Source of the DNA: Clostridiaceae bacterium
GTDB taxonomy: Bacteria > Bacillota > Clostridia > Saccharofermentanales > DTU023
NCBI GenBank assembly: GCA_012838135.1
Contig: DUPV01000050.1
Span: forward strand, 1-46,405
Length of the DNA stretch: 46,405 bases
Direction of reading: 5' to 3'
Below, piece after piece: positions 8,775 through 17,115 of the stretch (positions are counted from its first letter, which is position 1; every line of letters starts with the position of its first letter). The notes under the pieces are model-generated. The model worked only from the letters and a program-made list of their open reading frames with translations, made no database searches and was not told where the DNA came from. The position numbers were made by a program, and so were the translations under genes.

Positions 8775-10130
8775 TCAGCCTCCCAGTACGTTTTCATTCC
8801 GAATTAAGTTAGATACCAAAGTCACAAAATCATCCATTGCTTTTTTTGATTTTTTCTCGGTGACTGCCAGTAACCATATATCGTCTGATAATGCTAAACC
8901 GCCGATTACTCGATGTTCTAATAGTTTTTTATTTAATAAATCAAGTGAACCGCCATATTTTAGTTTGAGAGCAAATTCTCTGAAAAACGGTTTGTTGTAA
9001 ACTAGCTCAAATAAGCCTGTCTGAATTAATTTTCCTTGTAAATAAATCGCTTTAGCCGCAGATTGTTCTGCCACTTCTTTCAAACCGGAACTTCCGTTGA
9101 GTGCTAAATAAATTGTAGCTGCAGTTGCCAGCAGAGCTTGGCTTGTACAGATATTGGAAGTGGCTTTTTCACGACGAATATGCTGCTCTCGGGCTTGCAG
9201 CGTCAAAACATAAGCAATTTTCCCCTCTGTATCTGTAGTCTGACCGGCAATTCTGCCCGGCATCTTGCGCATCAACTTTTGTTTTGCTGCCAGAAAACCT
9301 ACCGCAGGTCCGCCGAAATTCAAGGGAATTCCTAATGGTTGTGCTTCACCGCATGCAATATCTACGCCAACTTCTCCGGGCGATCTAAACATTGCCAGGC
9401 TGATTAAATCGCAGGAAACAACCGACAAAGCCTGATTTTGTTCCGCCTTTTTTACTAATGCTCTCATATCTTCGACTATACCGAAAAAATTCGGGCTTTG
9501 AATCAAAAATCCGGCATAATCATCACCGGAAGGATATGTTCCTGCCGCAGTGCCTTGCTCATTCAAAGCACCCACCTCTACTGCCAGACCGGCAGCATGG
9601 AAGTATGTTTTGATTGTTGCTAAATATTCCGGATTCAATCCCTCGGAAACCCATACTTTTGATTTTTTCGTCTGACGACAAGCTAAAAGCAAAGCTTCAG
9701 CTGCTGCTGAGGCACCATCGTATATCGAAGAATTTGAAACATCAAGTCCGGTTAAGCGACAGATATAGCTTTGCCATTCAAAGATAGCTTGGAGAGTACC
9801 TTGTGACATTTCCGCCTGATATGGTGTGTAGGAAGTTAAAAATTCCTGTCTGCCGATCAGATGATCAATCACAGCCGGGGTGTAATGATCATAAAAACCG
9901 GCACCTAAATATGAATCATATTGATCAACTCTTTGATTGCGTTCGGCCAAGTTAGTCAATTGAGCAATTATTTCCTGTTCACTTAAACCTTGAGCGTTTA
10001 AGCCGGAAAAATTCATGTTTTTAATTTTTATTTCATCCGGAATGATATCGAATAAATTTTCTAATTTTAATCCGACTGACTCCAAAAGTTCAGTACGTTT
10101 TTCCCTGCTAATAGGTATATATCCACTCAT
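8775..10130 (-). CDS. gcvPA: Glycine dehydrogenase (P-protein), subunit 1
   Basis: This subunit completes the heterotetrameric P-protein with GcvPB; its own PLP site is degenerate. Typical family stretches are YIPISREKRTELLESVG at the start, FLTSYTPYQAEMSQGTLQAI, SIYDGASAAAEALLLA, PLNFGGPAVGFLA and MPGRIAGQTTD. Also present is TLQAREQHIRREKATSNICT. Length of 451 residues is normal for the split form found in Firmicutes and archaea. It sits between gcvH (108 bases upstream) and gcvPB (one base downstream). The route releases CO2, NH3 and a methylene-tetrahydrofolate unit together with GcvT, GcvH and lipoamide dehydrogenase; no lipoamide dehydrogenase or lipoate ligase gene is in the window. 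Confidence 0.96.
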   Translation of the reverse strand: MSGYIPISREKRTELLESVGLKLENLFDIIPDEIKIKNMNFSGLNAQGLSEQEIIAQLTNLAERNQRVDQYDSYLGAGFYDHYTPAVIDHLIGRQEFLTSYTPYQAEMSQGTLQAIFEWQSYICRLTGLDVSNSSIYDGASAAAEALLLACRQTKKSKVWVSEGLNPEYLATIKTYFHAAGLAVEVGALNEQGTAAGTYPSGDDYAGFLIQSPNFFGIVEDMRALVKKAEQNQALSVVSCDLISLAMFRSPGEVGVDIACGEAQPLGIPLNFGGPAVGFLAAKQKLMRKMPGRIAGQTTDTEGKIAYVLTLQAREQHIRREKATSNICTSQALLATAATIYLALNGSSGLKEVAEQSAAKAIYLQGKLIQTGLFELVYNKPFFREFALKLKYGGSLDLLNKKLLEHRVIGGLALSDDIWLLAVTEKKSKKAMDDFVTLVSNLIRNENVLGG

Positions 10131-10238
10131 ATGTTTCTCCGATCGATAATGTATGTTCCGTTAATTAAAGACGAAGAAATCCCAAGAGTTCTTATTATCT
10201 TCAATTTATCTTCAATCAAACAGAACTATATGTGTGAA

Positions 10239-10616
10239 TTATTCAGTAATTTCTTGATATTTTTTAGCATCCAACAAATCTTCAATTTGTTCAGGATCTG
10301 ATACTTTGATTTTTATAATCCAAGCAGCATAAGCATCTTCATTGATCAATTCCGGTTCTTCCTCCAGATCCTCATTGAATTCCAACACTTCACCGTCAAC
10401 CGGCATGAAAAGATCTGATGCAACTTTGACTGATTCAACACTGCCGAAAATTTCACCCTTTTCTAATTTTTCACCAACTGAATCAGCTTCTACATAAACA
10501 ATATCTCCCAACTCCTCTTGGGCAAAATCCGATATTCCGATTGTTGCGGTATCACCGTCGAACAAAATCCATTCATGTGAATCTACGTAATAACGATCAT
10601 CTCTATACTCAGCCAT
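10239..10616 (-). CDS. gcvH: Glycine cleavage system H protein
   Basis: This small cytoplasmic carrier shuttles the aminomethyl group between P- and T-proteins on a lipoyl arm. The lipoylated lysine is Lys64 in GSVESVKVASDL, within the expected beta hairpin. The family opening DSHEWILFDGDTATIGISDFAQEELGDIVYVE spans residues 12-43. Length is 125 residues, as usual. The ribosome site GGAGG lies just before the ATG. The gap to gcvT (122 bases) is longer than elsewhere in this set, but I see no clear terminator or promoter in it. Confidence 0.97.
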   Translation of the reverse strand: MAEYRDDRYYVDSHEWILFDGDTATIGISDFAQEELGDIVYVEADSVGEKLEKGEIFGSVESVKVASDLFMPVDGEVLEFNEDLEEEPELINEDAYAAWIIKIKVSDPEQIEDLLDAKKYQEITE

Positions 10617-10738
10617 ATTTTTCCTCCAAAGTTGTAAAATTTAATTATTTATACATATTGAACCGAATTGTTTGGTCTTAGCTTACTTGATCATGTTTGA
10701 TTCGCTGCCGACTAAATAATACAGTATTAATAAAATTT

Positions 10739-11824
10739 TTATACAAAAGGTGTTGTTGTAATCTTATAAATGTGATTTTTACGCCTGATTGCAACTTCAA
10801 CTTTTGTCGTATTTTCTGCCAAATCTGTTGAAACTAATGCAAAAGCAATGCCTTTATTCAAAGTCGGAGAAAAGCTGCCGGATGTAATATAACCTATTTC
10901 TTGGTCTTGTATAAAAACCCTATAACCGTCACGCGGTATCGATTTATCTTGAGAAATCAGCGCAATCAACTGCCTTTGTTGTTTATCCACCATAGCTTTG
11001 CCGACAAAGTCACGCTCTAATTCAACAAATTTACCCAAGCCGGCTTCTAAAGGATTAATTTCCGAACTCAATTCATGCCCGTATAAAGGCAATCCTGCCT
11101 CCAATCTTAAAGCATCACGTGCTCCCAAACCGCAAGGTTTGACATTTTCCTTTAATAAGTTCTGCCACAGCTTGATTGTATCGGTAACAGGCAAATAAAC
11201 CTCATAACCGTCTTCACCGGTATAGCCGGTTCGAGAAACAACCATGCGCTTATCATCTAGCGGAAAACTCACCTGCCTGAATCTCTTTAAAGCTTCAACT
11301 CTTTCCGAGATATTTAAATCAGGATAGATTGGAGCTAATGCATTTATAGTCGGAGTTAAGCTACCCGTACCCTGAATTGCAATTAAACCATAATCAGCCG
11401 TTTCATTAATTATTAAAATCTCGTTTTGCCGATCATACTTTGTCAACATCACTTCTAAATAGGCAAAATCTTTATCCGTATTCGCAGCATTGACTACTAA
11501 CCAATAATCATCTGTATCCAATTGATAAACCATTAAATCATCTGCAACACCGCCATCTTCATAGCAAAGAAATGCATAGTTGGTCAATTCCGGATTTTTA
11601 TGGCTGATTTTGCGCGATAAAACATAATCCAGAAATTCTCCGGCACCTGCTCCTAAAATTCTGATTTCTCCCATATGTGATACATCAAACATCCCCTGAG
11701 CTTGACGAACAGTCAGAGTTTCATCTTTGATTCCGGTATATTGCACAGGCATTTCCCAACCGGCAAAATCGACCATTTTTGCATTAAGCGCAAGATGCTC
11801 ATCATAAAGTATCGTTCTGTTCAT
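10739..11824 (-). CDS. gcvT: Aminomethyltransferase (glycine cleavage T protein)
   Basis: GcvT takes the methylamine from lipoyl-GcvH, gives the methylene to tetrahydrofolate and frees ammonia. Family features are KMVDFAGWEMPVQY near the start, FDVSHMGEI, the catalytic-region RTGYTGEDGYEVY, then CGLGARDALRLEAGLPLYGHE, and the C-terminal barrel with GYITSGSFSPTLNKGIAFA. Length of 361 residues is normal. The start ATG lies 22 bases after the aldolase stop, so the two are probably cotranscribed. I looked for a tandem glycine riboswitch in front of gcvT and in front of the aldolase and did not recognise one. Confidence 0.96.
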   Translation of the reverse strand: MNRTILYDEHLALNAKMVDFAGWEMPVQYTGIKDETLTVRQAQGMFDVSHMGEIRILGAGAGEFLDYVLSRKISHKNPELTNYAFLCYEDGGVADDLMVYQLDTDDYWLVVNAANTDKDFAYLEVMLTKYDRQNEILIINETADYGLIAIQGTGSLTPTINALAPIYPDLNISERVEALKRFRQVSFPLDDKRMVVSRTGYTGEDGYEVYLPVTDTIKLWQNLLKENVKPCGLGARDALRLEAGLPLYGHELSSEINPLEAGLGKFVELERDFVGKAMVDKQQRQLIALISQDKSIPRDGYRVFIQDQEIGYITSGSFSPTLNKGIAFALVSTDLAENTTKVEVAIRRKNHIYKITTTPFV

Positions 11825-11846
11825 TACTTACCCACTTTCCGGTAAA

Positions 11847-12614
11847 TTAACGCTTCAAATCTTTAAATGTTTTTAAGAGAGAACTTGCCCCTTGATAAAT
11901 AAAAGCAGCATCAATACCGCCTAAAAACAGACGATAGCCCATATCATAATATGTCTGCATATTGCTTTCTGATGCAAATATGCCGGATGCAACATTATAT
12001 TTTTTGCAAGTTGTGGCAATTTTTTCTATATTAGCCTGAACTTCCGGATGATCAACCTCTCCCATAATATTCATACTGTAACTTAAATCTACAGGTCCTA
12101 CAAAAGCCACATCAATGCCCGGAACCGACAGGATTTCTTCTAAATTTTTTACTGCAGAATGATGTTCAATTTGTAAAATTACCAGAATATTTTTATTTGC
12201 ATTTTTTATATAGTCAGGATCACCTCCACCACTAAAATACAAAGCTGCACGACCTGCACCTACTCCACGAACACCTTCCGGGGGATATTTACAGTAAGAA
12301 ACAACTCTCTCGGCAGTTTCTTTATCGTTTACCATGGGTATCATAATACCGCCTGCACCCGTATCCAGCGCTCTTTTAATTAAAGCCATATCATGCCAAG
12401 GCACTCTAACTAATGGTACTGTATTTGTTTTTTGGATCAGGCTGACCATTACTCCGACCTTTTCTAAATCCATAGAACCATGTTCTTGATCAATCATAAT
12501 ACAGTCCGCTCCTACACTGGATAAAATTAAAGAAGTGTCGTAACTTGTTGTCATTTGCCAAGTTCCAAAAGCGGCTTCTCCCTTAAGTAATTGTTCTTTC
12601 AGTGGATTTTTCAT
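11847..12614 (-). CDS. HpcH/HpaI-family class II aldolase
   Basis: Members cleave 2-keto-3-deoxy or 4-hydroxy-2-oxo acids, with pyruvate as one product, using a divalent metal in a TIM barrel. Visible are FGTWQMTTSYDTSLIL, the DQEHGSMD motif (general base His), LVRVPWHD, the GAGGIMIPMV strand, GVRGVGAGRAALY, a QIEHHSAVKNLEEI segment with the metal-binding Glu, and DVAFVGPVDLSYS. Length of 255 residues is normal. It has a strong AAGGAGATG site. Unusually it is the first gene of the glycine cleavage operon, followed by gcvT after 22 bases. Its true substrate is unknown. A link such as supply of glycine or pyruvate from a hydroxy-keto acid is only a guess. Confidence 0.88.
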   Translation of the reverse strand: MKNPLKEQLLKGEAAFGTWQMTTSYDTSLILSSVGADCIMIDQEHGSMDLEKVGVMVSLIQKTNTVPLVRVPWHDMALIKRALDTGAGGIMIPMVNDKETAERVVSYCKYPPEGVRGVGAGRAALYFSGGGDPDYIKNANKNILVILQIEHHSAVKNLEEILSVPGIDVAFVGPVDLSYSMNIMGEVDHPEVQANIEKIATTCKKYNVASGIFASESNMQTYYDMGYRLFLGGIDAAFIYQGASSLLKTFKDLKR

Positions 12615-12890
12615 AGTTCATCTCCTTTTTTCAATTTAACAGAACTCTCTCAATCTCTATCAATGATCTTCCTCATTAATAAATTTTAAAATATCGTCCA
12701 GACCACCGTCAAGTACTCAGAAGAGTTTCTCAGTACTGTTTAGAGGGATGTATTTCCTGCATTTAATATGGGTCATAATATTTTTGGAGAAACCGATACA
12801 TTATCTGAGTGTTAGCTAATGCAAAAGTTTAATAATTAAGAAAAATTAAAAATGATCATCTTTTGTTAATTAAATCCTAAACTTTAATAA
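12615..12890. other. Divergent intergenic region between the aldolase/gcv operon and the ABC system
   Basis: This AT-rich stretch must hold the promoter of the aldolase-gcv operon, which I cannot fix. At 12711-12736 an imperfect palindrome has AGTACT at both ends and AGAA/TTCT inside; it has no U-run, so it is not a simple terminator. A 19-codon minus-strand run (12660-12716) looks like a protein C-terminus but is closed by a stop on its 5' side. Confidence 0.4.
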
Positions 12891-12920
12891 TTGTTTACTT
12901 TGTTCAGCTTAACATATAAT
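12891..12920 (+). promoter_or_regulatory. Promoter of the ABC exporter operon
   Basis: TTGTTT (12891-12896) and a perfect TATAAT (12915-12920) are 18 bases apart. The ATG of the ATPase gene follows 26 bases after the -10 box, with a GAGGTG ribosome site between. The -35 is weak, so an activator may help. Confidence 0.55.
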
Positions 12921-12946
12921 AGAATTAATCTAAGCGAGGTGTACAA

Positions 12947-13726
12947 ATGACCGATATTTCTACAATTAATCCCCACACCAATATATTTTTGCTTCAAAAG
13001 CAAAATGCAGTAAATATAAAAAAGCAAGATATTATCATTAAAGTTGATGACTTAAAGAAAGTATATCGAGTAGGAAAACAACCCGTCTTTGCATTAAATG
13101 GAGTATCTTTCGAAATCGAACGCGGCGAGTTTTGCTCGATTGTGGGCACATCCGGTTCCGGAAAATCAACCTTACTTAATTTGATGGCAGGTCTTGAACC
13201 GCCAAGCAAGGGTAGTATCATTATCAATAATTTGCCGATTGTCGGTTTAAGCGAAAAAAAACTGGTTGATTTCAGACGAGATCAGGTAGGCTTTGTCTTT
13301 CAATCTTTTAATTTAATTCAGACCATGACAGCTTGGGAAAATGTAGCATTACCTTTGATTTTTCGTGGCACACCAATCAGCAAACGTAAAAAAATTGCAA
13401 TTAGAATACTCAATAAATTGGGTCTGAATACCCATGTTTATCATAAACCGAATGAATTGTCCGGCGGGCAACAACAGCGCGTCGGTATTGCCAGAGCTCT
13501 GGTCGTAAATCCGGCAATTGTTTTTGCCGATGAACCTACAGGAAATCTTGACTCAGCTACCAGTGCGGAAATATTGCAATTAATGCAAAAAATATCAAGA
13601 GAAAATAATCAAACTTTAATTATGGTCACTCATGATGAACATTTAGCTCAATATGCGGATCGAATTTTTCGTATTTCTGACGGTAAAATAATAGCCATTG
13701 AGAAGGGATCTAAAAACAATGAATAA
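12947..13726 (+). CDS. ABC transporter ATPase, MacB/LolD family
   Basis: The cytoplasmic motor of an exporter-like ABC system. Walker A is GTSGSGKST (residues 67-75), the Q-loop is FVFQSFNLI, the signature is [15 protein letters not shown], and Walker B is IVFADEPTGNLDS, with VTHD as the H-loop. The family type (PTGNLDSATS, FNLIQTMTAWENVALPL) belongs with LolD/MacB/FtsE-like ATPases that serve type VII permeases. About 30 extra residues precede the usual start. Downstream, the gene overlaps the next by 8 bases (ATGAATAA), and the third gene is a matching MacB-like permease, so the three form one operon. The cargo is unknown: peptides, lipoproteins or cell-wall stress signals are all possible. 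Confidence 0.92.
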   Translation: MTDISTINPHTNIFLLQKQNAVNIKKQDIIIKVDDLKKVYRVGKQPVFALNGVSFEIERGEFCSIVGTSGSGKSTLLNLMAGLEPPSKGSIIINNLPIVGLSEKKLVDFRRDQVGFVFQSFNLIQTMTAWENVALPLIFRGTPISKRKKIAIRILNKLGLNTHVYHKPNELSGGQQQRVGIARALVVNPAIVFADEPTGNLDSATSAEILQLMQKISRENNQTLIMVTHDEHLAQYADRIFRISDGKIIAIEKGSKNNE

Positions 13727-15479
13727 CATAAAATCGCAAGCTTATAAAACCAACACTGTCAAAAGAATAACAGGCTTATTATTAAGCATTTTTCTATCAA
13801 TGAATATTTTTGCTTTTGGTTATAACAAAACTGTATTCGCCGGAGATATTAATGATTCACCAAAAGCTCCGGAAACAATTTCTCCGGATACCGATTCATC
13901 TTCTTCGACATCTGATCCGACAACTAGTCCAACATCTGATCCGACAATTAGTCCAACAACTGATCCGACAATTAGTCCAACAACTGATCCGACAACTAGT
14001 TCAACAACTGATCCGACAACTACGCAAACTCCTGCACCAATATATCAACCTAAACGAGCTCATATTTTAGTAGGCGAAAAACCGATGCTCGACGGCAATA
14101 CCGGTGATACCATCTCGGTAGAAATTCCCCTAATTAATGTCGGTTCCGGTTATGCTTTCGATGTTTCTGCGACATTGAAAATTGATAATAATGATGACAT
14201 TTTTCCTTTTAAAGTCGAAAAAACGGTTTACAATGCTTCACTTACAAATAAATTTTTCAGTATTAGTGAACTGATCGAAAAAGATAGCTTCACAAATATT
14301 GCAACCGCATCAAGAAGCCTTGATTTTGGCAATTTAAAAATTAAAGATGATTTAGTTTCCGGTTATTATCGCATTAATTTTGAAATTATTTTCAGCGATG
14401 AAAATGGTTTCGGTAAAACCGCCGAACGTTATTTCTTTGTAAAAATCTCAAATCCTGACCTACCGGACGTCAATATGCAGGAACCGGATAATGATCCGAA
14501 TAACAGTTTCGATCCTGGTTCATTTTCACAAGGCGGTTATGTCAGCGGTGTATCCGGCTCTGAAGAAGAAAATAAATCAATTCCTCGTGTAATGAGTACC
14601 GGTTTTACCACTGATCCGGAAAATATACTCGGCGGTACTGAATTTACTGCCAAAATCAAACTGAAAAACACTTCGAAGACTTCCGATGTAAAAAACATCA
14701 GAGTTACTTTAAGCAGTATGGGCGAAAATGCAGCGGTTTTCATGCCTGTAAGCGGCGCTTCCACAATGTATATTGAAAAAATAGAAAAAGATACGGAAAT
14801 CGAACAGGAAGTTAAACTTAAAACAAATGCTGCGATCGAACAAAAGGCTTATCCGCTTGAATTAAAATTTGAATATGAGGATGCTAAAGGTAATCCCTAT
14901 ACTGCCGAAGAATCTATTTCAATTATGGTTTATCAGGAATTGCGTTTTGATTTAAGTAAAATAGAAATCATGCCCGATACTCTGGAAGTGGGCGATGATG
15001 CTAATATTATGTTCAGTGTATTCAACAAAGGCAAAGCAACTCTTTATAACTTAACAATTGTAATTCCGGAGGGTGCTTTGGAAAAAAATGAAATCTTTAT
15101 CGGAAATTTGGAATCCGGAAATTCTAAAGATGTTGATTTTATGGTAAAAGCAATGCAAGCCACATTTGATAACGAAATTCCTTTCCAAATTACATTTGAA
15201 GATGCTGTGGGCAAAGTAACTAAAATCGATAAATCGTTCGAATTATATATCAATGAAGGCGGCAGTTATATGGAAGAATTCCCCGGCGAAGAATTTCCCG
15301 GCGGTGAATTCCCGATGGGAGATAATCCGAACATGATGGGTGAAGAAATGACAAAATTCCCTTGGTGGGGTTGGGCTGCAATTGGAGCAGGCGGACTTAT
15401 TATACTCGGTATCATTGTAAAAATTATACGAATCCGCAAAGCAAAAAAAGAACAGGCTGAAATCGATGAAATGGTATGA
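13719..15479 (+). CDS. Secreted, membrane-anchored CARDB/COG1361-like protein with a TDPT-repeat stalk
   Basis: The start at 13719 overlaps the ATPase stop by 8 bases and follows GAGAAGGGATC. Residues 16-37 form a signal peptide (ITGLLLSIFLSMNIFAFGYN). Next comes a low-complexity Ser/Thr/Asp/Pro stalk made of 8-residue units like SDPTISPT (DNA repeat 13911-14025). The body holds two or three immunoglobulin-like CARDB/COG1361 units with phrases such as GDTISVEIPLINVGSGYAFD, GGTEFTAKIKLKNTSK and LEVGDDANIMFSVFNKG. A Glu/Phe/Gly/Pro-rich stretch leads to a transmembrane helix (WWGWAAIGAGGLIILGIIVK) and a basic cytoplasmic tail. So most of it lies outside the membrane, anchored at its C-terminus. 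Placed between ATPase and permease, it may replace the MacA adaptor. Function not established. Confidence 0.75.
   Translation: MNNIKSQAYKTNTVKRITGLLLSIFLSMNIFAFGYNKTVFAGDINDSPKAPETISPDTDSSSSTSDPTTSPTSDPTISPTTDPTISPTTDPTTSSTTDPTTTQTPAPIYQPKRAHILVGEKPMLDGNTGDTISVEIPLINVGSGYAFDVSATLKIDNNDDIFPFKVEKTVYNASLTNKFFSISELIEKDSFTNIATASRSLDFGNLKIKDDLVSGYYRINFEIIFSDENGFGKTAERYFFVKISNPDLPDVNMQEPDNDPNNSFDPGSFSQGGYVSGVSGSEEENKSIPRVMSTGFTTDPENILGGTEFTAKIKLKNTSKTSDVKNIRVTLSSMGENAAVFMPVSGASTMYIEKIEKDTEIEQEVKLKTNAAIEQKAYPLELKFEYEDAKGNPYTAEESISIMVYQELRFDLSKIEIMPDTLEVGDDANIMFSVFNKGKATLYNLTIVIPEGALEKNEIFIGNLESGNSKDVDFMVKAMQATFDNEIPFQITFEDAVGKVTKIDKSFELYINEGGSYMEEFPGEEFPGGEFPMGDNPNMMGEEMTKFPWWGWAAIGAGGLIILGIIVKIIRIRKAKKEQAEIDEMV
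13911..14025 (+). repeat. 24-bp tandem repeat in the stalk of the surface protein
   Basis: Four full copies and a partial fifth of a 24-base unit (consensus ACTGATCCGACAATTAGTCC plus AACA) start at 13911, 13935, 13959, 13983 and 14007. Each encodes eight residues, (T/S)DPT(I/T)S(P/S)T. Because 24 is a multiple of three, gain or loss of copies only changes stalk length. Copies differ by one to three bases. Confidence 0.9.
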
Positions 15480-16839
15480 TCTGCTTAGTTTAAGTCTAAC
15501 TAATTTATGGCGTCGCAAATTACGTTCTATATTGACTCTGCTAGGAGTCATTATCGGTACAGCATCAATAGTAACCATGCTTTCAATCGGCATCGGACAA
15601 AGTGAGGCAATGATGGCTATGATCGATCAGTCATCTGATTTGACCACCGTTAACGTGAGAAATGATGAAGGCGGCATGATGATTGATTTGCGCGGCAATG
15701 TCAGCCAAATTGAAGCAAGTAAAAAGAAATTAAATATGGAAACGGTAAATGAAATCAGACAATTGCCAAATGTCAAATACGCATCGCCTGTTCTCAATAT
15801 TTCAATTCGTGTTCAGCAAGGTGTTTACGAAAATTATATTTATATTGAAGGTATGACTGCCGATGCACTTGCTACGAAAAAAATCCACATTATAGAAGGC
15901 GAACTACCGGATTTCACAAAAAAACAAGATCATTTACCATTAATTATCGGCAGCGATCTTGCCAACCAATTCTACAATCCGAATTCTCATCATTGGGAAC
16001 CTGCAGAAGTTGATTTAATTAATAAACCAAGTTTTGCAACTTGGGATATAGATGCATATTATAATTCCCAAGGCGGTGAAGGTACACCACCTAAAAAACA
16101 TTTATTACATGTTGACGGAATCATGGGATCACCTGACGAACAATATTGGTCACCGAATTTATATTCGGCTTATACGGAAATTGGACAGCTGGAAGATTTT
16201 TTGCATCAAACATTCAAAGGTAAAGCTTGGCCCGGCCAACCAAAATCCAAAAGCGGCAAACCTGTGGGTGAAGTCATCTACAATAGTATAATTGTCGGTT
16301 CAACCGATTTGGAACATACCAAAGAAATCATGGAACAAATCCGCGATATGGGTTTTCAGGTTGATTCGAATATTGAATTTATCGATTCAATGCGTCAGCA
16401 ATCGGCTAATCAACAAATGATTCTCGGCGGGATAGGCGGTATTTCACTTTTCGTTGCTGCAATCGGCATTGCCAATACCATGATGATGTCTGTCTATGAA
16501 AGAACAAAGGAAATCGGCATATTCAAAGTTTTAGGATGTAGTCTCAAGAATATTCGCAACATCTTCTTGGCGGAAGCATGTCTTATCGGTTTAATCGGCG
16601 GTATTTTAGGAATTGGCTTGAGTTTCATTGTTTCCGCAATATTAAACAATGCATCCGGTCAAGGTATGGAAGCACTCGGAATATATCCTGTAGGTGCAGA
16701 CGGAAGTCCGCTATCAATCATCCCGTTATGGCTGGTTGCAGGAGCAATCGGGTTTGCAACAATTATCGGTATGCTGGCAGGTGTCATGCCCGCTCGTCGT
16801 GCTATGAAATTATCCGCATTAGAAGCCTTAAGAACCTAA
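15466..16839 (+). CDS. MacB-like ABC permease
   Basis: This is the membrane partner of the ATPase two genes upstream. A first transmembrane helix lies near residues 20-42 (KLRSILTLLGVIIGTASIVT). A large extracytoplasmic MacB-PCD domain follows, about residues 45-320. The FtsX-like C-terminal domain has three helices: one near ILGGIGGISLFVAAIGIANT, one at CLIGLIGGILGIGLSFIVSA and one at IPLWLVAGAIGFATIIGMLAGV, ending MPARRAMKLSALEALRT. This is the classic type VII ABC topology in 457 residues. The gene starts inside the end of the surface-protein gene (14-base overlap), so translation is coupled. Extracytoplasmic insert residues rich in Asn, Trp and Pro differ from Gram-negative MacB, fitting a Gram-positive system without TolC. 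Confidence 0.9.
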   Translation: MKWYDLLSLSLTNLWRRKLRSILTLLGVIIGTASIVTMLSIGIGQSEAMMAMIDQSSDLTTVNVRNDEGGMMIDLRGNVSQIEASKKKLNMETVNEIRQLPNVKYASPVLNISIRVQQGVYENYIYIEGMTADALATKKIHIIEGELPDFTKKQDHLPLIIGSDLANQFYNPNSHHWEPAEVDLINKPSFATWDIDAYYNSQGGEGTPPKKHLLHVDGIMGSPDEQYWSPNLYSAYTEIGQLEDFLHQTFKGKAWPGQPKSKSGKPVGEVIYNSIIVGSTDLEHTKEIMEQIRDMGFQVDSNIEFIDSMRQQSANQQMILGGIGGISLFVAAIGIANTMMMSVYERTKEIGIFKVLGCSLKNIRNIFLAEACLIGLIGGILGIGLSFIVSAILNNASGQGMEALGIYPVGADGSPLSIIPLWLVAGAIGFATIIGMLAGVMPARRAMKLSALEALRT

Positions 16840-16946
16840 TTCCTAATCAGATTATTCATTTTTTTCGGTATCGTCTGAATTTTCGGTAATTGTTCAAAGA
16901 TAAAGATTAAACAAATCGAAACTTCCGTTAGCCAATCATCTTTATC

Positions 16947-16985
16947 ATATAAAAGTGAAGACTACTATAACCTTCACTTTTATAT
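16947..16985. terminator. Bidirectional terminator between the ABC operon and alaA
   Basis: ATAAAAGTGAAG and CTTCACTTTTAT form a stem extended by one T-A and one A-T pair at its base to 14 bp, with an 11-base loop. Its A- and T-rich base gives a U-run in both directions. It lies about 110 bases after the permease stop. Confidence 0.8.
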
Positions 16986-17074
16986 TAATAATTCGGAATT
17001 TACTAAACTTAAACTATGAGTCAAAACCAACTTTTCTGCGTTGGACTTGTACACTTTTTATGCTTATCTGATTA

Positions 17075-17110
17075 TTTAACGGTACAACTTAATTGTGCAC
17101 CTTCGTTAAA
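17075..17110 (-). terminator. Hairpin just after the alaA stop codon, weak terminator
   Basis: Two stacked helices: TTTAAC (17075-17080) with GTTAAA (17105-17110), and GGTACA (17081-17086) with TGCACC (17096-17101, one G-U pair), separated by a 3-base bulge. It lies immediately after the alaA stop, but no strong U-run follows on the minus strand. The stronger hairpin at 16947-16985 probably completes termination. Confidence 0.4.
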
Positions 17111-17115
17111 TACCA

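Noticed and set aside
8551-9000. 149-codon plus-strand open frame
   Set aside because: Lies antisense to the end of gcvPA and the start of gcvPB, which are certain genes; it has no ribosome site and no protein-like motif.
12660-12716. Nineteen-codon minus-strand run resembling a protein C-terminus (VLDGGLDDILKFINEEDH)
   Set aside because: A stop codon precedes it in frame, and neighbouring frames give no matching sequence. Too short to name as a gene remnant.
12615-12890. Glycine riboswitch in front of the aldolase-gcv operon
   Set aside because: I looked for the tandem aptamer core on the minus strand and did not find it; the only structure is the AGTACT palindrome.
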